Assembly: GCA_012719335.1 (NCBI GenBank)
Contig: JAAYAO010000036.1
Coordinates: 1-19,401 of the forward strand
Direction: 5' to 3'
DNA: 19,401 nucleotides
Origin: Propionibacterium sp.
GTDB lineage: Bacteria > Actinomycetota > Actinomycetes > Propionibacteriales > Propionibacteriaceae
Each line of letters opens with the position of its first letter. The stretch's first letter is position 1. The position numbers and the translations under genes were made by a program. The notes beneath the pieces were generated by a model. It was not told where the DNA came from, searched no databases, and worked only from the letters and a program-made list of their open reading frames with translations. This document shows, piece by piece, positions 13,699 through 19,401 of the stretch.

Positions 13699-14559
13699 GT
13701 GATTCACCATGGCCCGAAGTTGAAGATCGCCGTCCCCAACAAGGGCGCCTTGTCGGAGGCCTCGACGCAGATGCTGCGCGAGGCCGGCTACAAGCAGCGC
13801 ACCGATTCGAAGGATCTGGTTCTCGTCGACGACGAGGCCCATGTCGAGTTCTACTACCTGCGCCCCCGGGACATCGCCATCTACGTGGGCGAGGGCACCC
13901 TCGACGCCGGGCTGACCGGCCGCGACATGCTGCTCGACTCCGGCGCCGATGCCGAGGAGATCCTGCAATTGGGCTTCGGACGCAGCCGCTTCCGGTTCGC
14001 CTCGCCCAAGGGTGAGAACCGCGATCTGGCGTCCCTGGAGGGCACCCGGATCGCCACCTCCTACCCGGGGCTGCTGGAGAGCTACCTGGCTCAACAGAAC
14101 ATCACCGCCCGGCTGATCAAACTGGACGGCGCGGTGGAGAGCGCGATCCGCCTCGGCGTGGCCGACGTGGTCGCCGACGTGGTCGAGACCGGCAGCACCC
14201 TCAAACGCGCCGGTCTGGAACTGTTCGGTGACCCGATTCTGGAATCGGAGGGCATCGTGATCCAACGGGCCGACGCCGACCCCGAGGCGGTGACCCGACT
14301 GCTGCACCGGTTGCGGGGTGTACTGGTGGCGCGCAACTACGTGATGTTGGACTACGACGTACCCGAGTCGGTGCTGGACGAGGCCGCGAAGCTCACCCCC
14401 GGCTTCGAATCGCCGACCGTCTCCCCGCTGGCCCGCGACGGCTGGGTGGCGGTGCGCTCGATGGTGCGCCGGCAGGAAGCCCACGGCATCATGGACGACC
14501 TGTGGCAGATCGGCGCCCGGGCGATTCTGGTCACCGACGTCGCCGCGTGTCGCCTGTGA
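13699..14559 (+). CDS. hisG: ATP phosphoribosyltransferase, long form
   Basis: A 286-residue enzyme catalysing the first, feedback-controlled step of histidine synthesis: ATP plus PRPP gives phosphoribosyl-ATP. The catalytic domain has KIAVPNKGALSE near the start, LDAGLTGRDML at about 70 and the PRPP-binding loop DVVETGSTLKRAGLE at about 155-170. The extra C-terminal domain (about 210-286, ending ARAILVTDVAACRL) is the ACT-like histidine-binding domain of long-form HisG, so it does not need HisZ. The GTG start follows a -10 box by seven bases. It overlaps the next gene by four bases (GTGA). Confidence 0.96.
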   Translation: MIHHGPKLKIAVPNKGALSEASTQMLREAGYKQRTDSKDLVLVDDEAHVEFYYLRPRDIAIYVGEGTLDAGLTGRDMLLDSGADAEEILQLGFGRSRFRFASPKGENRDLASLEGTRIATSYPGLLESYLAQQNITARLIKLDGAVESAIRLGVADVVADVVETGSTLKRAGLELFGDPILESEGIVIQRADADPEAVTRLLHRLRGVLVARNYVMLDYDVPESVLDEAAKLTPGFESPTVSPLARDGWVAVRSMVRRQEAHGIMDDLWQIGARAILVTDVAACRL

Positions 14560-15053
14560 CGGGCCGGGAGCCCGAGCCGCTGACGGTGTGGCCCCGGGTG
14601 TCGCTGATCACCGCGATCATTCTGTCCGCGGTGTTGGTGGCCGCAGCCCTGTTCGGCTGGTACCGGCTGCCGGCCGACATCCAGGAGAAGTTCAGCGCCA
14701 TCCAGGTCGCCACCCTGATCGTGTTCATCCTGGTGATGATGGCGATGATGTTGGGGTTGGGCCTGTGCCGGGTGCGGGCCGACGCGAAGGGTGTCTTCGT
14801 CCGCAACGGGCTGCTCTCCAACACCTACCGCTGGGACGAGATCCGGGGGGTGCGATACCGCCAGGGCGACCCCTGGGCCTACCTGCTGCTCGACCCGACC
14901 CCCGGCCAGCAACTGCGCGGCGGGGAGAAATACCGTCGCCGGCAGATGATCGCGATCCAGAACCCCGACGGGCAACGGGCCCGCGACGCCGCCGACCGGG
15001 TCGTCGAGATGGCGCGCTACTACTCCGCCGAGGGCTCGTCCCCGGCCGGCTGA
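14556..15053 (+). CDS. PH-domain membrane protein
   Basis: A 165-residue protein with two hydrophobic helices (about 15-36 and 50-71) and then a bacterial PH-like domain (CRVRADAKGVFVRNGLLSNTYRWDEIRGVRY...). It resembles the actinobacterial CFP-6/DUF2581-type proteins, role unknown. The start GTG overlaps the hisG stop as GTGA; an in-frame GTG at 14547 would add three residues. The coding end overlaps the convergent SseB-domain gene by 34 bases. A link to histidine synthesis is not implied beyond co-transcription. Confidence 0.85.
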   Translation: MTGREPEPLTVWPRVSLITAIILSAVLVAAALFGWYRLPADIQEKFSAIQVATLIVFILVMMAMMLGLGLCRVRADAKGVFVRNGLLSNTYRWDEIRGVRYRQGDPWAYLLLDPTPGQQLRGGEKYRRRQMIAIQNPDGQRARDAADRVVEMARYYSAEGSSPAG

Positions 15054-15592
15054 CCGGCCTCGGACGGGTTGGCCTGCCACCAGCCGTAGCCACCGTCGGT
15101 GGTCTTCACCAACCGCCGGCTGTGCGCCAACTGCTGGTTGATCTCATCGGCGATCACGAACGGGTGCGGGCCCTGCAGGTCGATCAGCACGGTGTTCGCC
15201 CCCGACTGCACCGCCGCCTCGCAGACCTTGTCCAGGGTCGCCGGAATCGGCCGGGCCTCCTTCTGCCAGGCCGACATCGCGTCCACCCCGGTGAACGCCA
15301 CCATCGCCTTCTCCCCGTCGGGACGCTGCAACAACACCGCGGCCATCTCGGCATGCCGGTCGGGTTCGGGGCCGGTGGCGTCGAGGTGGTCGCCGCTGGC
15401 CATGATCGGCACCAGCAGCCGCGACCCGCACAACTCGACCACCGCGTCCAGATAGGCCCGGGTGTCACCCCCCTCGGCGGCGGCCAGCGCGTCGCGTACC
15501 GCCGGGTCGGCCGCGCCGTCGTCCTCACTGAAGGTGCGGTCGGTGTCGCCGAGAGTACGTCCGTGGCCGTGGGGCAGATCAGTTCCAGTCAT
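15020..15592 (-). CDS. SseB N-terminal domain protein
   Basis: A 190-residue soluble protein matching the SseB N-terminal domain found in small actinobacterial proteins: DPAVRDALAAA...YLDAVVELCGSRLLVPIMAS, then AEMAAVLLQRPDGEKAMVAFTGVDAMSAW and ANTVLIDLQGPHPFVIADEINQQLA. Function is unknown. The ATG at 15592 is preferred; the frame stays open upstream but holds no domain. SseB-domain genes often lie upstream of infC in Actinobacteria, as here. Its 3' end overlaps that of the PH-domain gene. Confidence 0.88.
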   Translation of the reverse strand: MTGTDLPHGHGRTLGDTDRTFSEDDGAADPAVRDALAAAEGGDTRAYLDAVVELCGSRLLVPIMASGDHLDATGPEPDRHAEMAAVLLQRPDGEKAMVAFTGVDAMSAWQKEARPIPATLDKVCEAAVQSGANTVLIDLQGPHPFVIADEINQQLAHSRRLVKTTDGGYGWWQANPSEAGQPAGDEPSAE

Positions 15593-15602
15593 AGCGTCGG
15601 CC

Positions 15603-15608
15603 AGCCTA
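15603..15608 (-). promoter_or_regulatory. -10 box TAGGCT for SseB-domain gene
   Basis: TAGGCT (15608-15603) ten bases before the ATG at 15592, giving a leader of only a few bases. Confidence 0.35.
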
Positions 15609-15654
15609 TCCGGGGTCTGTTCGGGGTGAATCCCGAGGTGTGCCGGTGCCGGAA

Positions 15655-15665
15655 TATGACACAGT
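15655..15665 (+). promoter_or_regulatory. Possible -10 region for 3-helix protein gene
   Basis: TATGAC (15655-15660) or CACAGT (15660-15665) precede the ATG at 15672. The first would leave a leader of about five bases, the second none. Neither is a strong match. Confidence 0.28.
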
Positions 15666-15671
15666 GAACCC

Positions 15672-16178
15672 ATGACCCCCGACCAGTTCATGCTCCTGCT
15701 GTGCATCGGCATCGCGTTCGTCGGTGTCCTCTGGGCTCTCATCGCCTGGCGACGACGGGCCGGTTACGGCGGCATCGTCCACGGCGTGGCAATCGTGCTG
15801 GCCGCAGTCGGGCTGTACCTGTCGGGGCTGCTGCCGTTGCTGTGGTCGGGAGCGAAGGCCGTCGTCGAATGGATCCGGTCGGTGGTGCCCGACACCACGA
15901 TCTGGACCGGGGTCAGCTTTCTGGGGGCCGCCCTGCTGGCCTGGGTGATCGGCATCTTCCTGAAGAGCCGCAACATCGGCCGGGCCACCCCCGAACAACG
16001 TGCCGCGGCCAAAGCGGCCCGACGGGACGGGGCCGACGACCGGGCCGTCACCAAGGACGGGGCCGCGCGGCCGGCGGTCACCCCACGCCAACAGGCCCCC
16101 GCGGGCTCCGGGGGTGCCGATGATCTGGACGACATGGCCGAGATCGAGGCGATCCTGAAGGGCCGCGGCATCGAATGA
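15672..16178 (+). CDS. Small membrane protein, three helices, unknown
   Basis: A 168-residue protein that I do not recognise. It has three hydrophobic helices at about 4-26, 35-58 and 77-97, then a charged, Ala/Arg/Asp-rich tail of 70 residues ending in a conserved-looking acidic helix (DDLDDMAEIEAILKGRGIE). The ATG at 15672 is the first in frame. It is divergent from the SseB gene and lies just ahead of infC. In many Actinobacteria a short DUF1844 gene sits here instead; this protein does not look like DUF1844. Confidence 0.8.
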   Translation: MTPDQFMLLLCIGIAFVGVLWALIAWRRRAGYGGIVHGVAIVLAAVGLYLSGLLPLLWSGAKAVVEWIRSVVPDTTIWTGVSFLGAALLAWVIGIFLKSRNIGRATPEQRAAAKAARRDGADDRAVTKDGAARPAVTPRQQAPAGSGGADDLDDMAEIEAILKGRGIE

Positions 16179-16186
16179 GCCCCGAG

Positions 16187-16216
16187 TTGGGGCGCGGGGC
16201 GGATTTCGGCTAAGAT
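16187..16216 (+). promoter_or_regulatory. infC operon promoter
   Basis: TTGGGG (16187-16192), 18-base spacer, TAAGAT (16211-16216). Expected transcription start about 16223, giving a leader of about 175 bases before infC. An ATG at 16215 overlaps the -10 and so would not be in the transcript. Confidence 0.55.
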
Positions 16217-16239
16217 GAACGACGGTCCAACGCCGGTGG

Positions 16240-16397
16240 CGCTGGGCCGGATAAGCAGAGACCTGATCTCTCACCCGATCAACGGTGCACGTCGACGGGT
16301 TTTCGGCACGATGGCGCCGACCGCTTCATGTGGTCGGTCGCCGCTGAACCCTTCAGGTCTGTGCGTCCGAAGACGATCACTGAACACTGGAGGAAGT
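16240..16397 (+). promoter_or_regulatory. Structured 5' leader of infC-rpmI-rplT
   Basis: Several hairpins precede infC. AGAGA/TCTCT pair in the early part (about 16256-16272). A strong stem GGCGCCGACC (16313-16322) pairs with GGTCGG-T-CGCC (16332-16342, one bulged T). CTGAA/TTCAG (16444 minus 100, that is 16344-16348 and 16352-16356) follows. GGAGGA (16389-16394) is the ribosome site. IF-3/L35/L20 operons are often self-regulated through leaders in other bacteria; no known riboswitch is recognised here. Confidence 0.4.
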
Positions 16398-17078
16398 ATC
16401 AGCACAGAGCAGCGCATCAATGAGCGCATCCGGGTGCCGGAGGTCCGCTTGGTCGGGCCCGCCGGTGAGCAGGTCGGCATCGTGCCGATCGAAGCAGCCC
16501 GGCAGCTTGCCCGCGAATCCGAACTCGACCTGGTCGAGGTTGCCCCCGATGCCCGCCCGCCGGTCGTCAAGCTGATGGACTACGGCAAGTTCAAGTACGA
16601 GAGTGCCCAGCGCGAGCGGGAGAACCGGCGCAACCAGTCGAACACCGGGCTGAAGGAAATGAAGCTTCGTCCCAAGATCGACAACAACGACTACGAGACC
16701 AAGAAGTCGCACGTCGTCCGCTTCCTCAAGGGCGGCGACAAGGTGAAGATCACCATCATGTTCCGTGGTCGTGAACAGAGCCGTCCCGAACTGGGCATCA
16801 ACCTGCTCAAGCGCCTCGCTGAAGACGTCGAAGAGTACGGCTTCGTCGAATCGGCCCCCAAGCACGAGGGCCGCAACATGCTGATGGTGCTCGGCCCGAC
16901 CCGCAAGAAGGGCCAGGCCCGCGCCGATGTGGACGCCGAGCGCAGCCGGAAGGCCGAGCGGCGACGCGAAGCGCAGGAAGCCGAGCGCACCATGCTGGCC
17001 GAACACCGCCAGCAGCACCAGCCCAAACCCAAGAAGAAGGGCCCGGCCGACAACATGGATCCCGACATCGATCTGTGA
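16398..17078 (+). CDS. infC: Translation initiation factor IF-3, AUC start
   Basis: A 226-residue factor that binds the 30S subunit, prevents 50S joining and checks the start codon. The N-domain ([15 protein letters not shown] to [10 protein letters not shown], about 6-68), linker and C-domain ([17 protein letters not shown]..., [18 protein letters not shown], about 86-168) are complete. A basic/Gln-rich tail of about 55 residues is added, as in other Actinobacteria. There is no ATG, GTG or TTG near the N-terminus. The ATC at 16398, just after GGAGGA (16389-16394), reads [14 protein letters not shown] and fits the rare AUU/AUC starts known for infC, where IF-3 represses its own synthesis. Upstream in-frame codons exist back to the promoter but lack any ribosome site. 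Confidence 0.9.
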   Translation: MSTEQRINERIRVPEVRLVGPAGEQVGIVPIEAARQLARESELDLVEVAPDARPPVVKLMDYGKFKYESAQRERENRRNQSNTGLKEMKLRPKIDNNDYETKKSHVVRFLKGGDKVKITIMFRGREQSRPELGINLLKRLAEDVEEYGFVESAPKHEGRNMLMVLGPTRKKGQARADVDAERSRKAERRREAQEAERTMLAEHRQQHQPKPKKKGPADNMDPDIDL

Positions 17079-17139
17079 CCGGCCACCAGCCACCACAAAC
17101 CCCCAGCCCGTCGGACGGGTATGAAACAAAGGAGCAGAT

Positions 17140-17334
17140 ATGCCCAAGATGAAGACCCACTCGGGTGCGAAGAAGCGATTCAAGATCACCGGTTCGGGCA
17201 AGGTCATGCACCGCAAGGCGGGCAAGATGCACCTCAACGATCACAAGGGCAACCGCCGCCTGCGCCGCTTGGACGGCGACCAGGTGATGGCCCCCGGCGA
17301 CGCCAAGAAGGCCAAGAAGCTGCTCGGCAAGTGA
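17140..17334 (+). CDS. rpmI: 50S ribosomal protein L35
   Basis: A 64-residue very basic protein of the large ribosomal subunit. The whole sequence fits L35: [21 protein letters not shown] at the start and LGK at the end. AAAGGAG (17128-17134) is a good ribosome site. A small hairpin (CCCGTC 17107-17112 with GACGGG 17114-17119) lies just upstream. It sits in the conserved infC-rpmI-rplT order. Confidence 0.97.
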   Translation: MPKMKTHSGAKKRFKITGSGKVMHRKAGKMHLNDHKGNRRLRRLDGDQVMAPGDAKKAKKLLGK

Positions 17335-17397
17335 TCCCCTGACCGTTTCCACCACCCCGCCCGGCACCCGGGCACCCCAGTTGTAAGGAGAAAGTCC

Positions 17398-17766
17398 ATG
17401 GCACGCGTCAAGCGTTCTGTGAATGCCCAGAAGAAGCGCCGCGAGATCCTCGAGCAGGCCTCCGGCTACCGCGGGCAGCGCTCCCGCCTTTACCGCAAGG
17501 CCAAGGAGCAGGTTCAGCACTCCGGCGTCTACGCCTTCCGCGACCGCCGCGCTCGCAAGGGTGACTTCCGCAAGCTCTGGATCCAGCGGATCAACGCCGC
17601 CGCCCGCGCTGAGGGAATGACCTACAACCGGTTCATCTCCGGCCTGAAGAACGGTGGTGTCGAGGTCGACCGCAAGATGCTGGCCGAGCTGGCCGTGTCC
17701 GACCCGACCGCTTTCGCCGCCCTCGTCGAGGTCGCGAAGGCCAACCAGGCGCCCGCCGCCGCCTGA
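17398..17766 (+). CDS. rplT: 50S ribosomal protein L20
   Basis: A 122-residue protein that binds 23S rRNA early in large-subunit assembly and, in several bacteria, represses its own operon. [18 protein letters not shown], the [12 protein letters not shown] region and [23 protein letters not shown] are typical. A strong AAGGAG (17385-17390) precedes the ATG by seven bases. The C-terminus is alanine-rich. The methyltransferase gene starts two bases after its stop. Confidence 0.97.
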   Translation: MARVKRSVNAQKKRREILEQASGYRGQRSRLYRKAKEQVQHSGVYAFRDRRARKGDFRKLWIQRINAAARAEGMTYNRFISGLKNGGVEVDRKMLAELAVSDPTAFAALVEVAKANQAPAAA

Positions 17767-17768
17767 GG

Positions 17769-18602
17769 TTGACCAGCACTCCCGAACCGGCCGCAGCCGC
17801 TGCCCGGCACGTCCCCCGTGCCAGTGCCGCAGCGCTGCGGTCGGTTCGTCGTCTCACCCGGCGCAAGACCCGGCAGGCCACCGGTGAATGCCTGGTCGAG
17901 GGCCGCCAGGCCGTCACCGAGGCCCTGCGGTACGGCACCTGTCACCGGCTCTGGATCGCCGACGACCAGGTGGGCGCGATGACCGACCTGATCGACCTGG
18001 CCACCGAACGCGGCGTGCCGGCCTGCACCGTCACCGCCCGGGAGTTGGCCGGGCTGTGCGACGCGGTCACCGCTCAGGGGGTGGTGGCCCATGCGGACTC
18101 ACCCGAGATGACGCCGACCGCGGCCTGGCCCGACCGTCCCGCTTTGGTGGTGATCTGCGCCCAGGTGCGCGACCCCGGCAATGCCGGCACGATCATCCGC
18201 TGCGCCGATGCATTCGGTGCCGACCTGGTGGTGCTGACCTCCGGATCGGTCGAACTGACCAATGCCAAGACCATCCGGGCCTCGGTCGGCAGCATCTTCC
18301 ACCTGCCGGTGATCACCGGCCCGGATCTGCCCGAGGCGATCGCCGCCTGCCGGGAGGCCGGCCTGCAGATTCTCGCCGCCGACGGCGCGTCCGGCCGGAC
18401 CCTGGACGATCTGACCGCCGAGGAACTCGCCGCCCCCACCGCCTGGGTGCTCGGCAACGAGGCCTGGGGATTGCCCGAGGCCGACGCGGCCCTGGCCGAT
18501 CGCAGTATCGGGGTGCCGATGTACGGCCGGGCCGAGAGCCTGAATGTGGCCACCGCCGCGGCGATCTGCCTGTTCGCCACCGCCGGGGCCCAACGCCGCT
18601 GA
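17769..18602 (+). CDS. SpoU/TrmH family RNA 2'-O-methyltransferase
   Basis: A 277-residue SAM-dependent RNA methyltransferase (RlmB/TsnR-like). The N-terminal substrate-binding region (SVRRLTRRKTRQATGECLVEGRQAVTEAL) leads to a knotted SPOUT domain with motif 1 RDPGNAGTIIR (134-144), motif 2 LGNEAWGL (228-235) and motif 3 AESLNVATAAA (255-265). The target nucleotide is not predictable. Start is TTG at 17769, two bases after the rplT stop, so it is probably translated by coupling. The order rplT then this gene is usual in Actinobacteria, but there pheS normally follows. Confidence 0.92.
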   Translation: MTSTPEPAAAAARHVPRASAAALRSVRRLTRRKTRQATGECLVEGRQAVTEALRYGTCHRLWIADDQVGAMTDLIDLATERGVPACTVTARELAGLCDAVTAQGVVAHADSPEMTPTAAWPDRPALVVICAQVRDPGNAGTIIRCADAFGADLVVLTSGSVELTNAKTIRASVGSIFHLPVITGPDLPEAIAACREAGLQILAADGASGRTLDDLTAEELAAPTAWVLGNEAWGLPEADAALADRSIGVPMYGRAESLNVATAAAICLFATAGAQRR

Positions 18603-18628
18603 TCGGCTGGGCGGGCATCGTCCGGCAC

Positions 18629-18651
18629 GCCCGCGCGGGCCGGGCTAGGGT
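18629..18651 (+). promoter_or_regulatory. Promoter region of SDR gene with palindrome
   Basis: TAGGGT (18646-18651) is a candidate -10, giving a leader of about 70 bases that carries GGAGG (18714-18718) before the ATG. Immediately upstream is the 12-base palindrome GCCCGCGCGGGC (18629-18640), in the spacer where a regulator might bind. No convincing -35 is seen. Confidence 0.35.
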
Positions 18652-18726
18652 CGGAGCCGACCGGCTCACCCGAACTCGAGGAACACCTCCGGGCGGGCCA
18701 CATCACGCACTTCGGAGGGGACACAG

Positions 18727-19401
18727 ATGGCAGTCACGATCGTTACCGGTGGAGCTCTGGGGATCGGTGGAGCAACGTCGAGGCGGCTGGCCCGACGCGG
18801 TGACCTGGTGTTGATCAACGACATCGACGCCGAGGCCGCCGAGGCCACCCGAGCCGAGATCGTCGCCGAGGGTGGACGCTGCGAGGTCGAGGTGGGCGAC
18901 ATCACCGACCCGGACGTCGTTGCCGCGGTGGCTGCCCGGGCACACGACCTGGGCGACGGCGGAATCGGCGTCCTGGTCAACAATGTGGGCGACTTCAAGC
19001 CCTTCTCGCGCAGTTTCGAACAGTCCGAGCCCGAGCACTGGCAGCGGCTGTACGAGGTGAACCTGTGGCACGTCTTCGCGATGACCCATGCGGTGTTGGA
19101 CACCATGAAGGCCCAGGGCGGGGGTGCGATCGTCAACGTGTCGACCGTCGAAGCGTTCCGGGCCATCCCCGGGCATGCGGTGTATTCGGCCTTCAATGCC
19201 GGGGTCACCGCTTTCACCCGGTCGCTGGCCGTGGCGGTGGGGCAGTACGGTATCCGGGTCAACGCGATCGCCCCCGACCTGATCAACACCCCGGCCACCC
19301 CGGCCGAGATGATGCTGCGCGGGCGGGATCCTCAGAACATGAAGTCGTGGGCCCCGTTGGCCCGCCTCGGTGAAGCCGATGAATGCGCCAAGGTGATCGA
19401 G
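18727..19401 (+). CDS. SDR family oxidoreductase, 3' end cut off
   Basis: The first 225 residues of a short-chain dehydrogenase/reductase, running off the window. The Rossmann motif TGGALGIGGA (7-16) and acidic Asp32 after strand 2 suggest NAD(H) preference. NNVG (85-88), Asn112 (EVNLW), Ser139 (NVS) and Tyr153 match the SDR active site. The usual lysine of YxxxK is replaced by Asn157 (YSAFN, codon AAT at 19195-19197). About 25-40 residues are probably missing at the end. GGAGG eight bases ahead supports the ATG. Substrate unknown. Confidence 0.9.
   Translation, partial: MAVTIVTGGALGIGGATSRRLARRGDLVLINDIDAEAAEATRAEIVAEGGRCEVEVGDITDPDVVAAVAARAHDLGDGGIGVLVNNVGDFKPFSRSFEQSEPEHWQRLYEVNLWHVFAMTHAVLDTMKAQGGGAIVNVSTVEAFRAIPGHAVYSAFNAGVTAFTRSLAVAVGQYGIRVNAIAPDLINTPATPAEMMLRGRDPQNMKSWAPLARLGEADECAKVIE

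Noticed and set aside
13699-15053. A functional link between the PH-domain protein and histidine synthesis
   Set aside because: The only evidence is the 4-base overlap with hisG; the domain has no known metabolic role.
16215-16397. An infC start at ATG 16215 or ATG 16311
   Set aside because: The first overlaps the -10 box; the second lies at the base of a strong hairpin without a ribosome site. Family alignment starts at [11 protein letters not shown].
1-19401. Defence system, prophage, integron or CRISPR
   Set aside because: No integrase, transposase, nuclease, toxin or spacer array is encoded, and base composition and gene density are even across the window.

Overview
This is a high-GC, gene-dense piece of an actinobacterial chromosome. 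The lineage reading rests on mshC (mycothiol synthesis), on the phosphomutase / DUF3090 / SCO1664-family gene set found in Actinobacteria, on long-form HisG beside HisE, on an IF-3 with a basic C-terminal tail, and on many start codons placed 6-8 bases after a TANNNT -10 box (probable leaderless mRNAs). The dispersed GTTTCGACTC...CTCAACCAGCG repeats would suit a Propionibacteriales-type genome, but that is inference. Nothing here looks like phage, plasmid, insertion sequence or CRISPR.

Layout. 1-640: a dispersed hairpin repeat, a small DUF5703 gene (minus), a shared promoter region, tRNA-Leu(GAG) and its terminator. 651-2604: two plus-strand genes, a zinc-ribbon membrane protein with a Tim44-like stretch and a DUF1707 protein. 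2614-4975: a minus-strand operon of an FAD/[2Fe-2S] oxidoreductase and an acyl-CoA-type fatty acid desaturase, with a palindrome over its -10 box. 5031-9170 (minus): uppP, a secreted 5'-nucleotidase that carries a frameshift near its signal peptide and ends in LPDTG without a membrane anchor, a terminator, and an aldo/keto reductase.

9256-11837 (plus): a flavin-reductase-like protein, then the histidine-phosphatase / DUF3090 / SCO1664 (kinase-like) set. 11838-12133 is non-coding and holds a perfect 16-bp palindrome and a second copy of the dispersed repeat. 12134-15053: mshC, hisE, hisG and a PH-domain membrane protein, overlapping by 4 bases at two junctions. An SseB-domain gene converges on this group and overlaps it by 34 bases. 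15672-18602: a small 3-helix membrane protein, then the translation operon infC-rpmI-rplT with a 23S/tRNA methyltransferase gene. infC appears to start at AUC behind a structured leader. The window ends inside an SDR oxidoreductase whose catalytic lysine position is asparagine.

Most genes are housekeeping. The observations most worth a second look are the nucleotidase frameshift plus anchorless LPDTG, the operator-like palindrome on the desaturase operon, the uncharacterised three-gene set beside mshC, the pervasive leaderless start architecture, the repeat pair whose stems differ but stay self-complementary, and the infC leader.
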